From Rubrivirga sp. (GTDB taxonomy: Bacteria; Actinomycetota; Actinomycetes; S36-B12), in contig PBTV01000023.1 of NCBI GenBank assembly GCA_002729215.1, positions 4,715-44,727 of the forward strand: DNA of 40,013 nt, in the 5' to 3' direction. Numbering within the stretch: the first letter of the stretch is position 1; every line of letters starts with the position of its first letter. The notes below the pieces were generated by a model. It saw nothing but the letters and a program-made list of their open reading frames with translations, made no database searches and had not been told where the DNA came from. Positions 22,544 through 30,952 of the stretch are shown piece after piece. The position numbers and the translations under genes were made by a program.

Positions 22544-23731
22544 TCAGTACGTCGGCTTGCCCGGCTCGAACTCCGAAACCCAGGCGTTGATGCCACCACC
22601 GACATGAATCGCGTCGAATCCGGCTCCCTTTGCGGCCACGAGCGCCTCTGCAGATCGACCACCCGACCTGCAGTAGAGAACCACCTGCTTGTCTTGCGGC
22701 AACTTCTCGAAGGCCTCTCCCGTGAGGAATTCACCTTTAGGGATGAACTCCGAGCCATCGATAGCGACGATGCTCCACTCGACGGGCTCGCGAACATCCA
22801 CCAGCACAAAATCCCGACTGCCGGCGTCTCGCTCGTCGAGCATCGCCTTCAAGTCTTGAACGGAAATCGTGAAGTCCTGAACTGCATCAGCTGCCGGATC
22901 TGAGGTCACACCGCAGAATAACTCGTAGTCGATCAGTTCAGTCACCGTCGGGCTTTCCCCGCACACCGCGCAATTCGGATCCTTGCGGATTGTCACCTGG
23001 CGGTAATCCATCTCACGGGCGTCGTAGACCATAAGTCGTCCCAGCAGTGAGTCTCCGATCCCGGAGATCAGTTTGATCGCCTCGGTCACCTGGATGGAAC
23101 CGATCGATGCGCACAGGACGCCGAGGACGCCGCCCTCTGCGCACGACGGCACCATCCCCGGCGGTGGAGGCTCGGGGTACAGGCACCGGTAGCACGGTCC
23201 GTGCTCAGCCCAGAACACGGATGCTTGGCCGTCGAAACGGTAGATCGACCCCCACACGTATGGCTTGCCCAGGAGAACGCACGCGTCGTTGACCAGATAG
23301 CGGGTGGCGAAGTTGTCCGTGCCGTCGACAATCAGGTCGTACTGCGCGAAGAGCTCCATCGCGTTGGAGGAATCCAGGCGCTCGATGTGCAGGTTCACCT
23401 GCACGAAGGGGTTGATCTCCGTGACTGACTCACGAGCACTCTCCGCTTTGGAACGCCCAACGTCTCTTTGCCCATGAATGATCTGGCGTTGCAGGTTCGA
23501 TTCATCGACGACGTCAAACTCGACGATGCCGAGGGTGCCCACACCCGCTGCTGCCAGGTACATCAACACCGGTGATCCGAGGCCACCCGCCCCAACACAC
23601 AGCACCCGGGCGTTCTTCAAGCGCTTCTGACCGCCCATCCCCACGTCGGGGATGATGAGGTGGCGGCTGTATCGGCGCACCTCGTCCATGGAGAGGTCTC
23701 CGGCCGGCGCAACCAACGGCGGCAGACTCAC
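22544..23731 (-). CDS. moeZ: MoeZ-type adenylyltransferase/sulfurtransferase (ThiF/E1-like plus rhodanese)
   Basis: A 395-residue two-domain protein from GTG 23731, set by the GAGGAG ribosome binding site (an upstream TTG at 23749 is rejected). The N-terminal ThiF/MoeB domain has the ATP loop GAGGLGS (47-53), FDVVDESNLQRQ near 72-83, the VPSCAEGGVLG conserved cysteine loop, and two zinc CxxC pairs (CYRC and CAVC). The C-terminal rhodanese domain has active Cys354 in YCRSGGRS. MoeZ adenylates and then thiolates the C-terminal Gly-Gly of sulfur-carrier proteins for molybdopterin, thioamide or cysteine synthesis in actinobacteria. No carrier-protein gene is adjacent. Confidence 0.94.
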   Translation of the reverse strand: MSLPPLVAPAGDLSMDEVRRYSRHLIIPDVGMGGQKRLKNARVLCVGAGGLGSPVLMYLAAAGVGTLGIVEFDVVDESNLQRQIIHGQRDVGRSKAESARESVTEINPFVQVNLHIERLDSSNAMELFAQYDLIVDGTDNFATRYLVNDACVLLGKPYVWGSIYRFDGQASVFWAEHGPCYRCLYPEPPPPGMVPSCAEGGVLGVLCASIGSIQVTEAIKLISGIGDSLLGRLMVYDAREMDYRQVTIRKDPNCAVCGESPTVTELIDYELFCGVTSDPAADAVQDFTISVQDLKAMLDERDAGSRDFVLVDVREPVEWSIVAIDGSEFIPKGEFLTGEAFEKLPQDKQVVLYCRSGGRSAEALVAAKGAGFDAIHVGGGINAWVSEFEPGKPTY

Positions 23732-24007
23732 GGCATCTCCTCGATTCAACCGAGCTGCTTGATCCTTCAGCGAAGGCTAACGACTCCTCACTGATCAGCG
23801 TTCCCGCCCTCAAGACTTGCCGACCTCTCGAACGGTGGCAGACCGCCCTAGGTCAGGAAGTTGAGTAAGGGCATCGCGCCACATCAAGCCTGCCGCGTCA
23901 CTCACGAGTATCGCCTCTCGCTGATCGAATCGACCATCGCTCCCGCTCGTCGCATACGGTAGACCTACACACCCCAGCTGCGCCCACTTCGGGAAAGAAG
24001 GTCACGA
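23732..24007. other. Divergent moeZ-DUF2505 intergenic region
   Basis: These 276 bases hold no gene. TACGGT at 23955-23960 is a candidate -10 for the DUF2505 gene, with a GAAAGAAGG ribosome binding site before its ATG. On the other strand TAGCCT (about 45 bases before moeZ) is a weak -10 candidate. No operator-like repeat was recognised. Confidence 0.35.
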
Positions 24008-24508
24008 ATGGCCAATGAATTCACCTACCGTCAATCTTTCGAAGCCGATCCGGCCACGGTTTTCGCCATGCTGCGCGATCCGGAATATGTTCAAGTCAAA
24101 TGTGCCGCTACCGGTTCCCTGGAGACGACGGTGGAAGTGAACGCCACCCCCGATGATGCGGTGACCATCACCTCGACCAGAGTCTTGCCTGCTGACGTGC
24201 CGGCCCCAGCGAAGAAGTTTGTCGGTGAGACGATCTCTGCGACCGAGACGCAGGAATGGTCAGCGGCAAGTCCTGACGGTTCCAGAACAGCCGACGTGTC
24301 CGTCGACTTCAGCGGCCCACTGTCCTTTTCTGGGTCCTTATCCCTCACCCCTGCTACCGACGGTTCCTACGTGGAAACGCGGGGAACATTCAAAGCGTCC
24401 GTTCCCTTCGTCGGCGGCACTATCGAATCGGCCGCCGCGGAACAGACGGAGAAGTACCTGAAGGCGGAGGAACGCGTTGCGGCTGAGTGGCAACGCAACC
24501 GCGGTTAG
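24008..24508 (+). CDS. DUF2505 family protein (SRPBCC fold)
   Basis: A 166-residue protein beginning NEFTYRQSFEADPATVFAMLRDPEYVQVK, the standard start of DUF2505, an actinobacterial branch of the START/SRPBCC lipid-binding superfamily. The C-terminal PFVGGTIESAAAEQTEKYLKAEERVAAEWQ helix closes the hydrophobic pocket in such folds. Family members are of unknown function; ligand binding is inferred from the fold. It is monocistronic, with a 16-base direct repeat across its stop codon. Confidence 0.88.
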   Translation: MANEFTYRQSFEADPATVFAMLRDPEYVQVKCAATGSLETTVEVNATPDDAVTITSTRVLPADVPAPAKKFVGETISATETQEWSAASPDGSRTADVSVDFSGPLSFSGSLSLTPATDGSYVETRGTFKASVPFVGGTIESAAAEQTEKYLKAEERVAAEWQRNRG

Positions 24509-24544
24509 CGGGAGCCAGAATGCGTGCGACCGCGGTTAGCGGGA
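24498..24544 (+). repeat. 16-base direct repeat spanning the DUF2505 stop codon
   Basis: ACCGCGGTTAGCGGGA occurs at 24498-24513 and again at 24529-24544, 31 bases apart. The first copy contains the TAG stop of the DUF2505 gene. The second lies in the 47-base gap before the convergent patatin gene. It looks like a local tandem duplication; the AACCGCGGTT core is self-complementary and could help end transcription. Confidence 0.6.
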
Positions 24545-24555
24545 CTTGAGTAGTT

Positions 24556-25551
24556 TCACCCCGCCAGTCGTTCCGCGAACTCATCTCGCCATGCGTGCGC
24601 GCTGGTGCGCAAGGAAGTATCAAGAACTAGTTTGCGCCGACTGGAGTCCATCAGATTGGCACCGATAGCCTCCAGGTCCTCTCGCCCGGGACCGAGTGCA
24701 TAGACCCGAGCACCGGATGCGCGCACCAAGGCCAGTTCATCTCGGCACACCTTCGTGACTTGAGCTCGCCATCTGCGCTCGAGTCGCGCGGGAATGCCCG
24801 ATGGCGAATCCATCTCGAAAGACACCATGGGAGCGATGACGTAGACCTCGTCGAGACCAGAGTGGGCAATGACGTCGACCGATGTGGCCGAGACCGCTCC
24901 CCCGTCGACGTACGTGCGTCCACCGATATCTACCGGAGTGAACCATCCGGGGATTGCGCACGATGCCATGACAGCGCTGGAAAGCGGCGCCACGGGAGCT
25001 CCCGATCTGCCGAAGACCACGCGGTGCCCATCGGTGTAGTCCATGGCAACGACCCACAGATTTTGGTGGGAAGACCATTCGCCGAACGGCGTCACCGCGT
25101 CAATCAAGTGACCGACACGATCGAGGGATCGAACGCCCTCCGGCAGGAACGCCGAGAGAACGGTGGTTGCGGGCAGTTGGCCCAGGTGCCGAAGACTCGA
25201 TCGAATGAGCGCCGGTGAGCCAGGCCCTCGCAACCTCGGGACTCCAGGCTTATGTCCACCTGTGGCTCGATCCGGATCCCATTGATACCCGGCGAGAGGC
25301 CCCGTTGTGACCTGCTCGTCCTGGTAGTGGGCAATGAGTTCGTCGGTGCTGGCACCGCAGGCGACCAGTGAGGCAAGTACCGACCCAGCACTGGTTCCCA
25401 CGAGTATGTCAGCGTCTTTGGCGCGCAACCCCGTCGTTTGTTCCCAGGCGGACAAGGCACCGACAGCCCAGGTGCCTCCCAGCACTCCACCACCGCCGAA
25501 CACGATCGCCCGACGAGGAGTGCGCTCAACAGACCGAGATTGCGAGGTCAT
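24556..25551 (-). CDS. Patatin-like phospholipase / lipid acyl hydrolase
   Basis: A 331-residue patatin-domain hydrolase. The oxyanion glycine run GGGGVLGG (19-26), nucleophile Ser54 in GTSAGS and the partner Asp216 in YVDGGAVSA form the Ser-Asp dyad. No signal peptide, so it is probably cytoplasmic. Members cleave acyl groups from phospholipids or triacylglycerol. Its ATG overlaps the stop of the upstream WS/DGAT gene (ATGA), so the two are translated together. A role in turning over the neutral lipid made by that enzyme is a reasonable inference, but no substrate evidence is available in the sequence. Confidence 0.9.
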   Translation of the reverse strand: MTSQSRSVERTPRRAIVFGGGGVLGGTWAVGALSAWEQTTGLRAKDADILVGTSAGSVLASLVACGASTDELIAHYQDEQVTTGPLAGYQWDPDRATGGHKPGVPRLRGPGSPALIRSSLRHLGQLPATTVLSAFLPEGVRSLDRVGHLIDAVTPFGEWSSHQNLWVVAMDYTDGHRVVFGRSGAPVAPLSSAVMASCAIPGWFTPVDIGGRTYVDGGAVSATSVDVIAHSGLDEVYVIAPMVSFEMDSPSGIPARLERRWRAQVTKVCRDELALVRASGARVYALGPGREDLEAIGANLMDSSRRKLVLDTSLRTSAHAWRDEFAERLAG

Positions 25552-27002
25552 ACTGCGTCGGCCCTACCCGGGATGATGCGAAGTCCCGACTCCTTAGACG
25601 CGGCTTCCTTGAGTTCAGACAATGCATCTGCCAGCCCGTCAATGATCACGCTGACGTCGGCAAGAGCATCTCGGTCTGCGGTAAGCCCAACAAACATCGA
25701 CCCCTGATATGAAGTCAAGCCGATACCGAGCGCCTGTCCCTGCACAAGCGGAGAGAACGGGTACGCCGAGATCATTTCGCTTCCGGCCGCATACAAAGGA
25801 CGCTGCGGGCCAGGGACATTGGTGATCGCAACGTTGTAGGCGCGATTGGACAAAGAAGCGCCCACCCGGGCGCCGAGGGCGTGGAGTGTGGGCGGCCCAA
25901 ACCCCGCAATGCCGGCGAGCGCACGGGCGCCCACCAAGCGCTCGGTGTTCCCCAGGTCCCGCATGTGAAAAGCGATCTGGTGAAGTCGCACGATCGGGTC
26001 GGCCTCGCCAACGGGAAGGTCGATCAAGAACGCTCCCACCTGGCTGGCAACGTTCGTTTCTCGCCGGGATGTGCCCTCGGACTGAATACTCACCGGGACC
26101 AGAGCCCTCAGAGTTGCGGACGCATCGAGCACGCGTCCGCGATTCATCAACCACTCACGCAGAGCCCCGGTGACAACGGTCAAGACGACGTCATTCACCG
26201 TTCCCACGCTCGTTCCGTGAACCTCTTGAAGGTCTTCCAGGGAGAGTTCTGTCCTCGCGAATCGGCGTTGAGCGCCGATGCGTGTGTTCAGGGGGCTCTC
26301 AATCGGCGAACGGATCATGGAGACGGCAGACTTGGCTAGACCCACGCTCGTGTCTTTCACCCAGATCGCCACAGCCTCAGCAGCGGCACCAACATCGCGA
26401 ACACCGGTGTTGAGGACATCCCACGCGACCGTCGGACGCGTCAACACACTGGACAGAGCAGATCCGATCAACTCCGGATCCGACGGCTCCGGTCGGGGAT
26501 TCCACACATCCGGGGTGTCGTCGGGGACTTCAGCATGCGAATCGAGCATCACCTGGGTGATATCGATGGCGCCGGTCCCATCCACAAGAACTTGGTGGCT
26601 CTTCGTCACAACGGCGAAGTTCCTGTTCTCCAAACCTTCGATCAGGTACATCTCCCACAGGGGTCGCGACCGGTCGAGCGGACGAGCCATCAGCCGTGCA
26701 ACCAACTCATCCAATTGATCGCGCGTACCCGGATTCGGTAGCGCGGAACGTCGCACGTGGTACGCGACATCGAATGCGGCATCGTCGACCCACACGGGGC
26801 GCGATAGCCCCAACGGCACCTCGCGGATCCGCTGCCGATATCGGGGAACGTGCGCGATGCGATTGCGGATCAGGCGAACAAGTCGCTCGTGATCGAACCC
26901 GCCCTCCGGTGGCCGAAAGATGGCGACTCCGCCAACGTTCCGGGGCGTAGAGGTGTTCTCGGCAAACCACAACGCGCTGTCTGTCGCGTCCAGACGATCC
27001 AC
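25548..27002 (-). CDS. WS/DGAT family acyltransferase with altered active-site motif
   Basis: A 484-residue protein from GTG 27002, which has a GAAGGGG ribosome binding site; GTG 27026 is an alternative. The family esterifies acyl-CoA to fatty alcohols or diacylglycerol, making wax esters or triacylglycerol. Recognisable parts: RLDATDSALWFAE at the start, PLDRSRPLWEMYLIEGL, TVNDVVLTVVTGALREWL, and NVAITNVPGPQRPLY near 390-405. The catalytic HHxxxDG motif reads HQVLVDG: the second His, regarded as the general base, is Gln. The rest of the fold appears complete, so activity may be changed or lost. It is translationally coupled to the patatin gene. Confidence 0.9.
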   Translation of the reverse strand: MDRLDATDSALWFAENTSTPRNVGGVAIFRPPEGGFDHERLVRLIRNRIAHVPRYRQRIREVPLGLSRPVWVDDAAFDVAYHVRRSALPNPGTRDQLDELVARLMARPLDRSRPLWEMYLIEGLENRNFAVVTKSHQVLVDGTGAIDITQVMLDSHAEVPDDTPDVWNPRPEPSDPELIGSALSSVLTRPTVAWDVLNTGVRDVGAAAEAVAIWVKDTSVGLAKSAVSMIRSPIESPLNTRIGAQRRFARTELSLEDLQEVHGTSVGTVNDVVLTVVTGALREWLMNRGRVLDASATLRALVPVSIQSEGTSRRETNVASQVGAFLIDLPVGEADPIVRLHQIAFHMRDLGNTERLVGARALAGIAGFGPPTLHALGARVGASLSNRAYNVAITNVPGPQRPLYAAGSEMISAYPFSPLVQGQALGIGLTSYQGSMFVGLTADRDALADVSVIIDGLADALSELKEAASKESGLRIIPGRADAV

Positions 27003-27233
27003 CCTGACCCCTTCCCAAGTACCCACAAGTGTTACATGCTGGCTCCACGAATGGTGGAAGCATCCACCGATCAGCCAGGGCGGCGTGAGTCAACGAGTAC
27101 ACCCAAGGGACGATCGAAGCATCTGCCGTTGTCGTCGGTGCGGCACGATCGCATGCAGTTGCCCTGCGGATGGAGTCTGGGCCCGGAGCCTGGCTGGTCA
27201 CAGCCATCGATTTTCGCTGAGAACGGTTCAGCG
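27003..27233 (-). other. Gap between secA and the WS/DGAT gene, with a weak hairpin at the secA stop
   Basis: About 225 bases without a gene. CGCTGA (27228-27233 side) pairs with TCAGCG (27215-27220 side) around a seven-base loop, using the secA stop codon itself; it is a weak candidate terminator. A second short hairpin GGCTG/CAGCC lies at 27192-27205. The promoter of the WS/DGAT operon must be here, but no clear -35/-10 pair was seen. Confidence 0.35.
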
Positions 27234-30062
27234 ACGCTTCTTCTTTTTTGAGGTGTTCTTGCGATTGCTCCGCTCTGCGCGGCGCCGCTCAGCACGAGAT
27301 GCGTTCGGGTCCACCTCCACGATGCCGTCCTCGTCAGCGTCCATCTCTCCATGCATGATTCCGCCGGATTCATCGGGCGCGGAGTACTCCATGTGGTCAG
27401 GTCTCGAGGGACCCAACCCTGCAGCCTCGATCGTCGGGCCTTCTTGTGCTTTCTGCGACTGCGTACCTCCAGCAGAAACCGCAGCGGCTATCGCAGCTCC
27501 AGCCTCACTCTCACTCGCGTCGGCCAGCACCTCGATCTGCTCCGCGACTTCCGGCGCGACCTGGGGCTTGACCTCGACCTCGACATTGAAGGCGTAACCG
27601 ACCGTCTCCTCCTTGATGCCATCCATCATGGCGGTGAAGAGGTCGAATCCTTCACGCTGATATTCCACTAGCGGATCACGTTGCGCCATTGCCCTGAGGC
27701 CAATGCCGTCGCGGAGGTAATCCATCTCGTACAAGTGCTCACGCCATTTGCGATCGAGCACGGTCAAAATGACCTTGCGCTCCAATTCCCGGGTGACGTC
27801 TTCCCCTAGTTCTACTTCCCGTCGACCGTAGGCTACTTGCGCGTCAGCGACGAGAGTCTCCGCGAGGAATTCCGAACTGATTCCGGCGCGGCCGCCACCC
27901 GAATCCTCTTCTACCTGCTCTACGGTCACCGACACCGGATACAACTGCTCGAGAGCCGTCCACAGTTGCTCGAAATCCCAATCCTCGGGATAACCCTCGG
28001 CCGTGGCCTGCGAGACGTAACTGTTGACCGTGTCGTCAAGGAAAGAGCGAATCTGGTCTTCGATGTCTTCGCCGTGGAGCACTCTCTTGCGCTCCCCGTA
28101 GATGACCAGACGCTGGCGATTGAGGACGTCGTCGTACTTAAGAACGTCTTTGCGGATTTCGAAGTTCTGCGATTCGACCTGCGACTGGGCGGATCGGATC
28201 GCGTTCGTCACCATCTTGGCTTCGATAGGTACGTCATCAGGGACGTTGAAGCGACGCAGGAAGGAATCGACCATGTCGGCCTTGAACAAGCGCATCAGAT
28301 CGTCTTCCAGCGACAGGTAGAACTGCGACTCACCAGGGTCGCCCTGTCGACCCGAGCGGCCACGCAGCTGGTTGTCGATACGTCGAGATTCATGGCGCTC
28401 GGTGGCCAGAACATAGAGCCCGCCGAGCTCGATCACTTCGTCGTGCTCAGCCTGGACAGCCTCCTGGGCGCTTGCCAACGCCTCGGGCCAGGCTACTTCG
28501 TAGGCATCGGGATCATCGACCGCTGACAAGCCCTCCTGGGCGAGTTGCACAGACGCCATGAAATCGGGGTTCCCGCCAAGCATGATGTCCGTACCACGGC
28601 CCGCCATGTTGGTAGCAACGGTGACCGCGCCCTTTCGGCCAGCTTGAGCCACGATCGCCGCTTCACGCTCGTGGTTCTTGGCGTTCAGGACCTCGTGCGG
28701 AACGCCGTTCTTCTTCAATTCATTGGACAGGTGCTCGGACTTCTCCACGCTGGTTGTTCCGATCAAGACCGGTTGACCCATCGCGTGCCGCTCGACAACG
28801 TCTTCGACGACCGAGTCGAACTTCGCATTCGCCGTTCGGTACACCAGATCTGGCTGGTCTATACGGACCATCGGGCGATTCGTCGGAATGGGGACGACTC
28901 CCAGGTCGTAGATCTGATTGAACTCCGCTGCTTCTGTCATCGCCGTACCGGTCATGCCCGACAACTTGTTGTAGAGGCGGAAGAAGTTCTGCAATGTCAC
29001 GGTGGCAAGAGTCTGATTCTCCGCCTTGATCTCCACACCTTCTTTGGCCTCGATCGCTTGGTGTAGACCCTCGTTGTAGCGACGCCCCTTGAGAATGCGA
29101 CCAGTGTGCTCATCGACGATAACGACTCCGCCATCGAGCAGCACGTAATCACGATCCTTCTTGAACAACTCTTTCGCTCGAATCGCGTTGTTGAGGAAGC
29201 CGACAAGCGGAGTATTGACCGTGTCATAGAGGTTGTCGATACCGAGCTGATCCTCGACTTTGTCGATTGCATTCTCAAGAACGCCGATCGTGCGCTTCTT
29301 CTCGTCGACCTCGTAGTCCTCGTCTAGCTTGAGAGTCTGCACGATGCGGGCAAACTCCGAATACCAGGCGGTCGGTTGATCAGCCGGGCCACTAATGATC
29401 AGCGGCGTTCGGGCCTCGTCGACCAGGATCGAGTCAACCTCGTCAACAACGGCAAAATTGTGGCCTCGCTGGACCATCTCAGCCTGGGACCACGCCATAT
29501 TGTCGCGGAGGTAGTCGAACCCAAACTCGTTGTTGGTCCCATACGTGATGTCCGCGGCATACGCGGCGCGGCGTTGCGTCGGGCTCATCTGGCTGACGAT
29601 GACACCCACTTCTAGGCCCAAGAATCGGTGAATGCGCCCCATCCACTCTGAGTCACGTTCTGCCAGGTAGTCGTTGACCGTCACGACGTGGACCCCGTCC
29701 CTGGACAACGCGTTCAGGTACGACGGGAGGGTGGCAACAAGCGTCTTGCCTTCGCCGGTGCGCATCTCTGCGATGTTGCCGAGATGCAGGGCTGCACCCC
29801 CCATGATCTGAACGTCGTAGTGACGCTGACCCAACGTTCGCTGGGCCGCTTCGCGTACGGTTGCGAACGCCTCGGGCATCAGATCGTCAAGGCTCTCCCC
29901 TTCGGCGTAGCGTGCCTTGAACTCATCGGTGAGCCCGCGTAACTCGTCATCAGACAAAGACGTGTAGTCCTCTTCGATGGAATTGACGGCCTTCGCGATC
30001 GATTCCAACTTCCGAAGGGTCTTGCCTTCTCCCGCGCGCAGGATCTTGTCCAGCACTCCCAC
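27228..30062 (-). CDS. secA: Preprotein translocase ATPase SecA
   Basis: A 944-residue motor that drives unfolded preproteins through SecYEG. It starts at GTG 30062 ([14 protein letters not shown]), set by GGAAGG seven bases before; the frame stays open upstream to 30764 but overlaps the divergent regulator gene and is not coding. Walker A MRTGEGKT (100-107), DEVD (207-210), [37 protein letters not shown] and [17 protein letters not shown] are all intact. The C-terminus ends in a lysine/arginine-rich tail without the CxCxnCH zinc motif, as in SecA1 of mycobacteria. Its neighbours mtrAB-lpqB are the usual actinobacterial context. Confidence 0.97.
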   Translation of the reverse strand: MGVLDKILRAGEGKTLRKLESIAKAVNSIEEDYTSLSDDELRGLTDEFKARYAEGESLDDLMPEAFATVREAAQRTLGQRHYDVQIMGGAALHLGNIAEMRTGEGKTLVATLPSYLNALSRDGVHVVTVNDYLAERDSEWMGRIHRFLGLEVGVIVSQMSPTQRRAAYAADITYGTNNEFGFDYLRDNMAWSQAEMVQRGHNFAVVDEVDSILVDEARTPLIISGPADQPTAWYSEFARIVQTLKLDEDYEVDEKKRTIGVLENAIDKVEDQLGIDNLYDTVNTPLVGFLNNAIRAKELFKKDRDYVLLDGGVVIVDEHTGRILKGRRYNEGLHQAIEAKEGVEIKAENQTLATVTLQNFFRLYNKLSGMTGTAMTEAAEFNQIYDLGVVPIPTNRPMVRIDQPDLVYRTANAKFDSVVEDVVERHAMGQPVLIGTTSVEKSEHLSNELKKNGVPHEVLNAKNHEREAAIVAQAGRKGAVTVATNMAGRGTDIMLGGNPDFMASVQLAQEGLSAVDDPDAYEVAWPEALASAQEAVQAEHDEVIELGGLYVLATERHESRRIDNQLRGRSGRQGDPGESQFYLSLEDDLMRLFKADMVDSFLRRFNVPDDVPIEAKMVTNAIRSAQSQVESQNFEIRKDVLKYDDVLNRQRLVIYGERKRVLHGEDIEDQIRSFLDDTVNSYVSQATAEGYPEDWDFEQLWTALEQLYPVSVTVEQVEEDSGGGRAGISSEFLAETLVADAQVAYGRREVELGEDVTRELERKVILTVLDRKWREHLYEMDYLRDGIGLRAMAQRDPLVEYQREGFDLFTAMMDGIKEETVGYAFNVEVEVKPQVAPEVAEQIEVLADASESEAGAAIAAAVSAGGTQSQKAQEGPTIEAAGLGPSRPDHMEYSAPDESGGIMHGEMDADEDGIVEVDPNASRAERRRAERSNRKNTSKKKKRR

Positions 30063-30200
30063 GTTGCGACCTTCCCGTACTGCTGCGTTGCCGCGGCCCG
30101 GATTGCGGGCTCTTCCGTCCCGCACTTGCCTGTCATGACTTTGCCGCGTAGGCCGCGGCGCCGTCAGAGCATCGTAGTTGCCACTGGAAGACTGGTCCGC

Positions 30201-30863
30201 ATGGCATCCGTCACACCCGTCACCCTCAGCGATGGGCAGATCCAACTCGATCCCGAACCTGGCGAGGAGGACTCCGTCACCTGGAGCGTCCACCGTGTGG
30301 GCGGCTCTCCCCTCCTGGGGCGGCTGACCCTCCGACAGGAGTCCCCGGCGCCGCACGGAGATCCCTGGTCCCGGGCGCGCCTTCACGTCCAGGTGGAGGC
30401 TCCCGTGGATTCGGCACTCGTGTCGACCTTGTCGATGGCGGTCAGTTTGAGTTGCCAGTGGGCCTTCTCGGCACTGGGAATCTCGGTGATCACCTGGATG
30501 GGGCCACTGGATCCCACACTCCGCTCGATCGTCGATGGAGGGGGTTTTCGGGTTCATTCCCTGCCACACCGAAACGCATGGGACGGCGAGAAGGGACCCC
30601 AGGACGCCTGGTTCGCCGATGCGATCGCCTCCGATGCGCAGCAGCGTGAATTTCGCCCGCTGACCGCCCGAGAGACCAGTGTCTTGACGCTTATCGCTCG
30701 CGGATACACCAACAGTCAGATTGCCCAATCGTTGGGGATTTCTGAAAACACCGTCAAGAATCATGTTCGAGCGATCCTGGATGCGCTCAGGGCCACGTCA
30801 CGAACCGCAGCTCTCGTCGTTGCCCTCCAATCAGGTCTTGTCAGCCTGTCGTCAAAGGAGTGA
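30201..30863 (+). CDS. Degenerate GNAT-like domain fused to a LuxR-type helix-turn-helix
   Basis: A 220-residue protein from ATG 30201. The C-terminal part (about 150-220) is a clear LuxR/Ger[24 protein letters not shown], then [17 protein letters not shown]. There is no receiver domain. Instead residues 5-145 follow the strand order of RimJ-type GNAT acetyltransferases: [64 protein letters not shown] and a closing DAWFADAI. The acetyl-CoA loop (Q/RxxGxG/A) is not recognisable, so it may be a sensor rather than an enzyme. It is divergent from secA and convergent with lpqB. DNA target and signal are unknown. Confidence 0.8.
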   Translation: MASVTPVTLSDGQIQLDPEPGEEDSVTWSVHRVGGSPLLGRLTLRQESPAPHGDPWSRARLHVQVEAPVDSALVSTLSMAVSLSCQWAFSALGISVITWMGPLDPTLRSIVDGGGFRVHSLPHRNAWDGEKGPQDAWFADAIASDAQQREFRPLTARETSVLTLIARGYTNSQIAQSLGISENTVKNHVRAILDALRATSRTAALVVALQSGLVSLSSKE

Positions 30864-30952
30864 TCCGCGAACAGCGACCCATTTGCTTGCAGGAATGGAC
30901 CTCGTTGCCGTCGCAACCATCGCCGGTACTCCCTAAAGCGCGTTCAGCGGGT

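Noticed and set aside
30063-30764. N-terminal extension of secA by 234 codons
   Set aside because: No similarity to SecA, overlaps the divergent regulator gene, and the GTG at 30062 has a good ribosome binding site and a family-like N-terminus.
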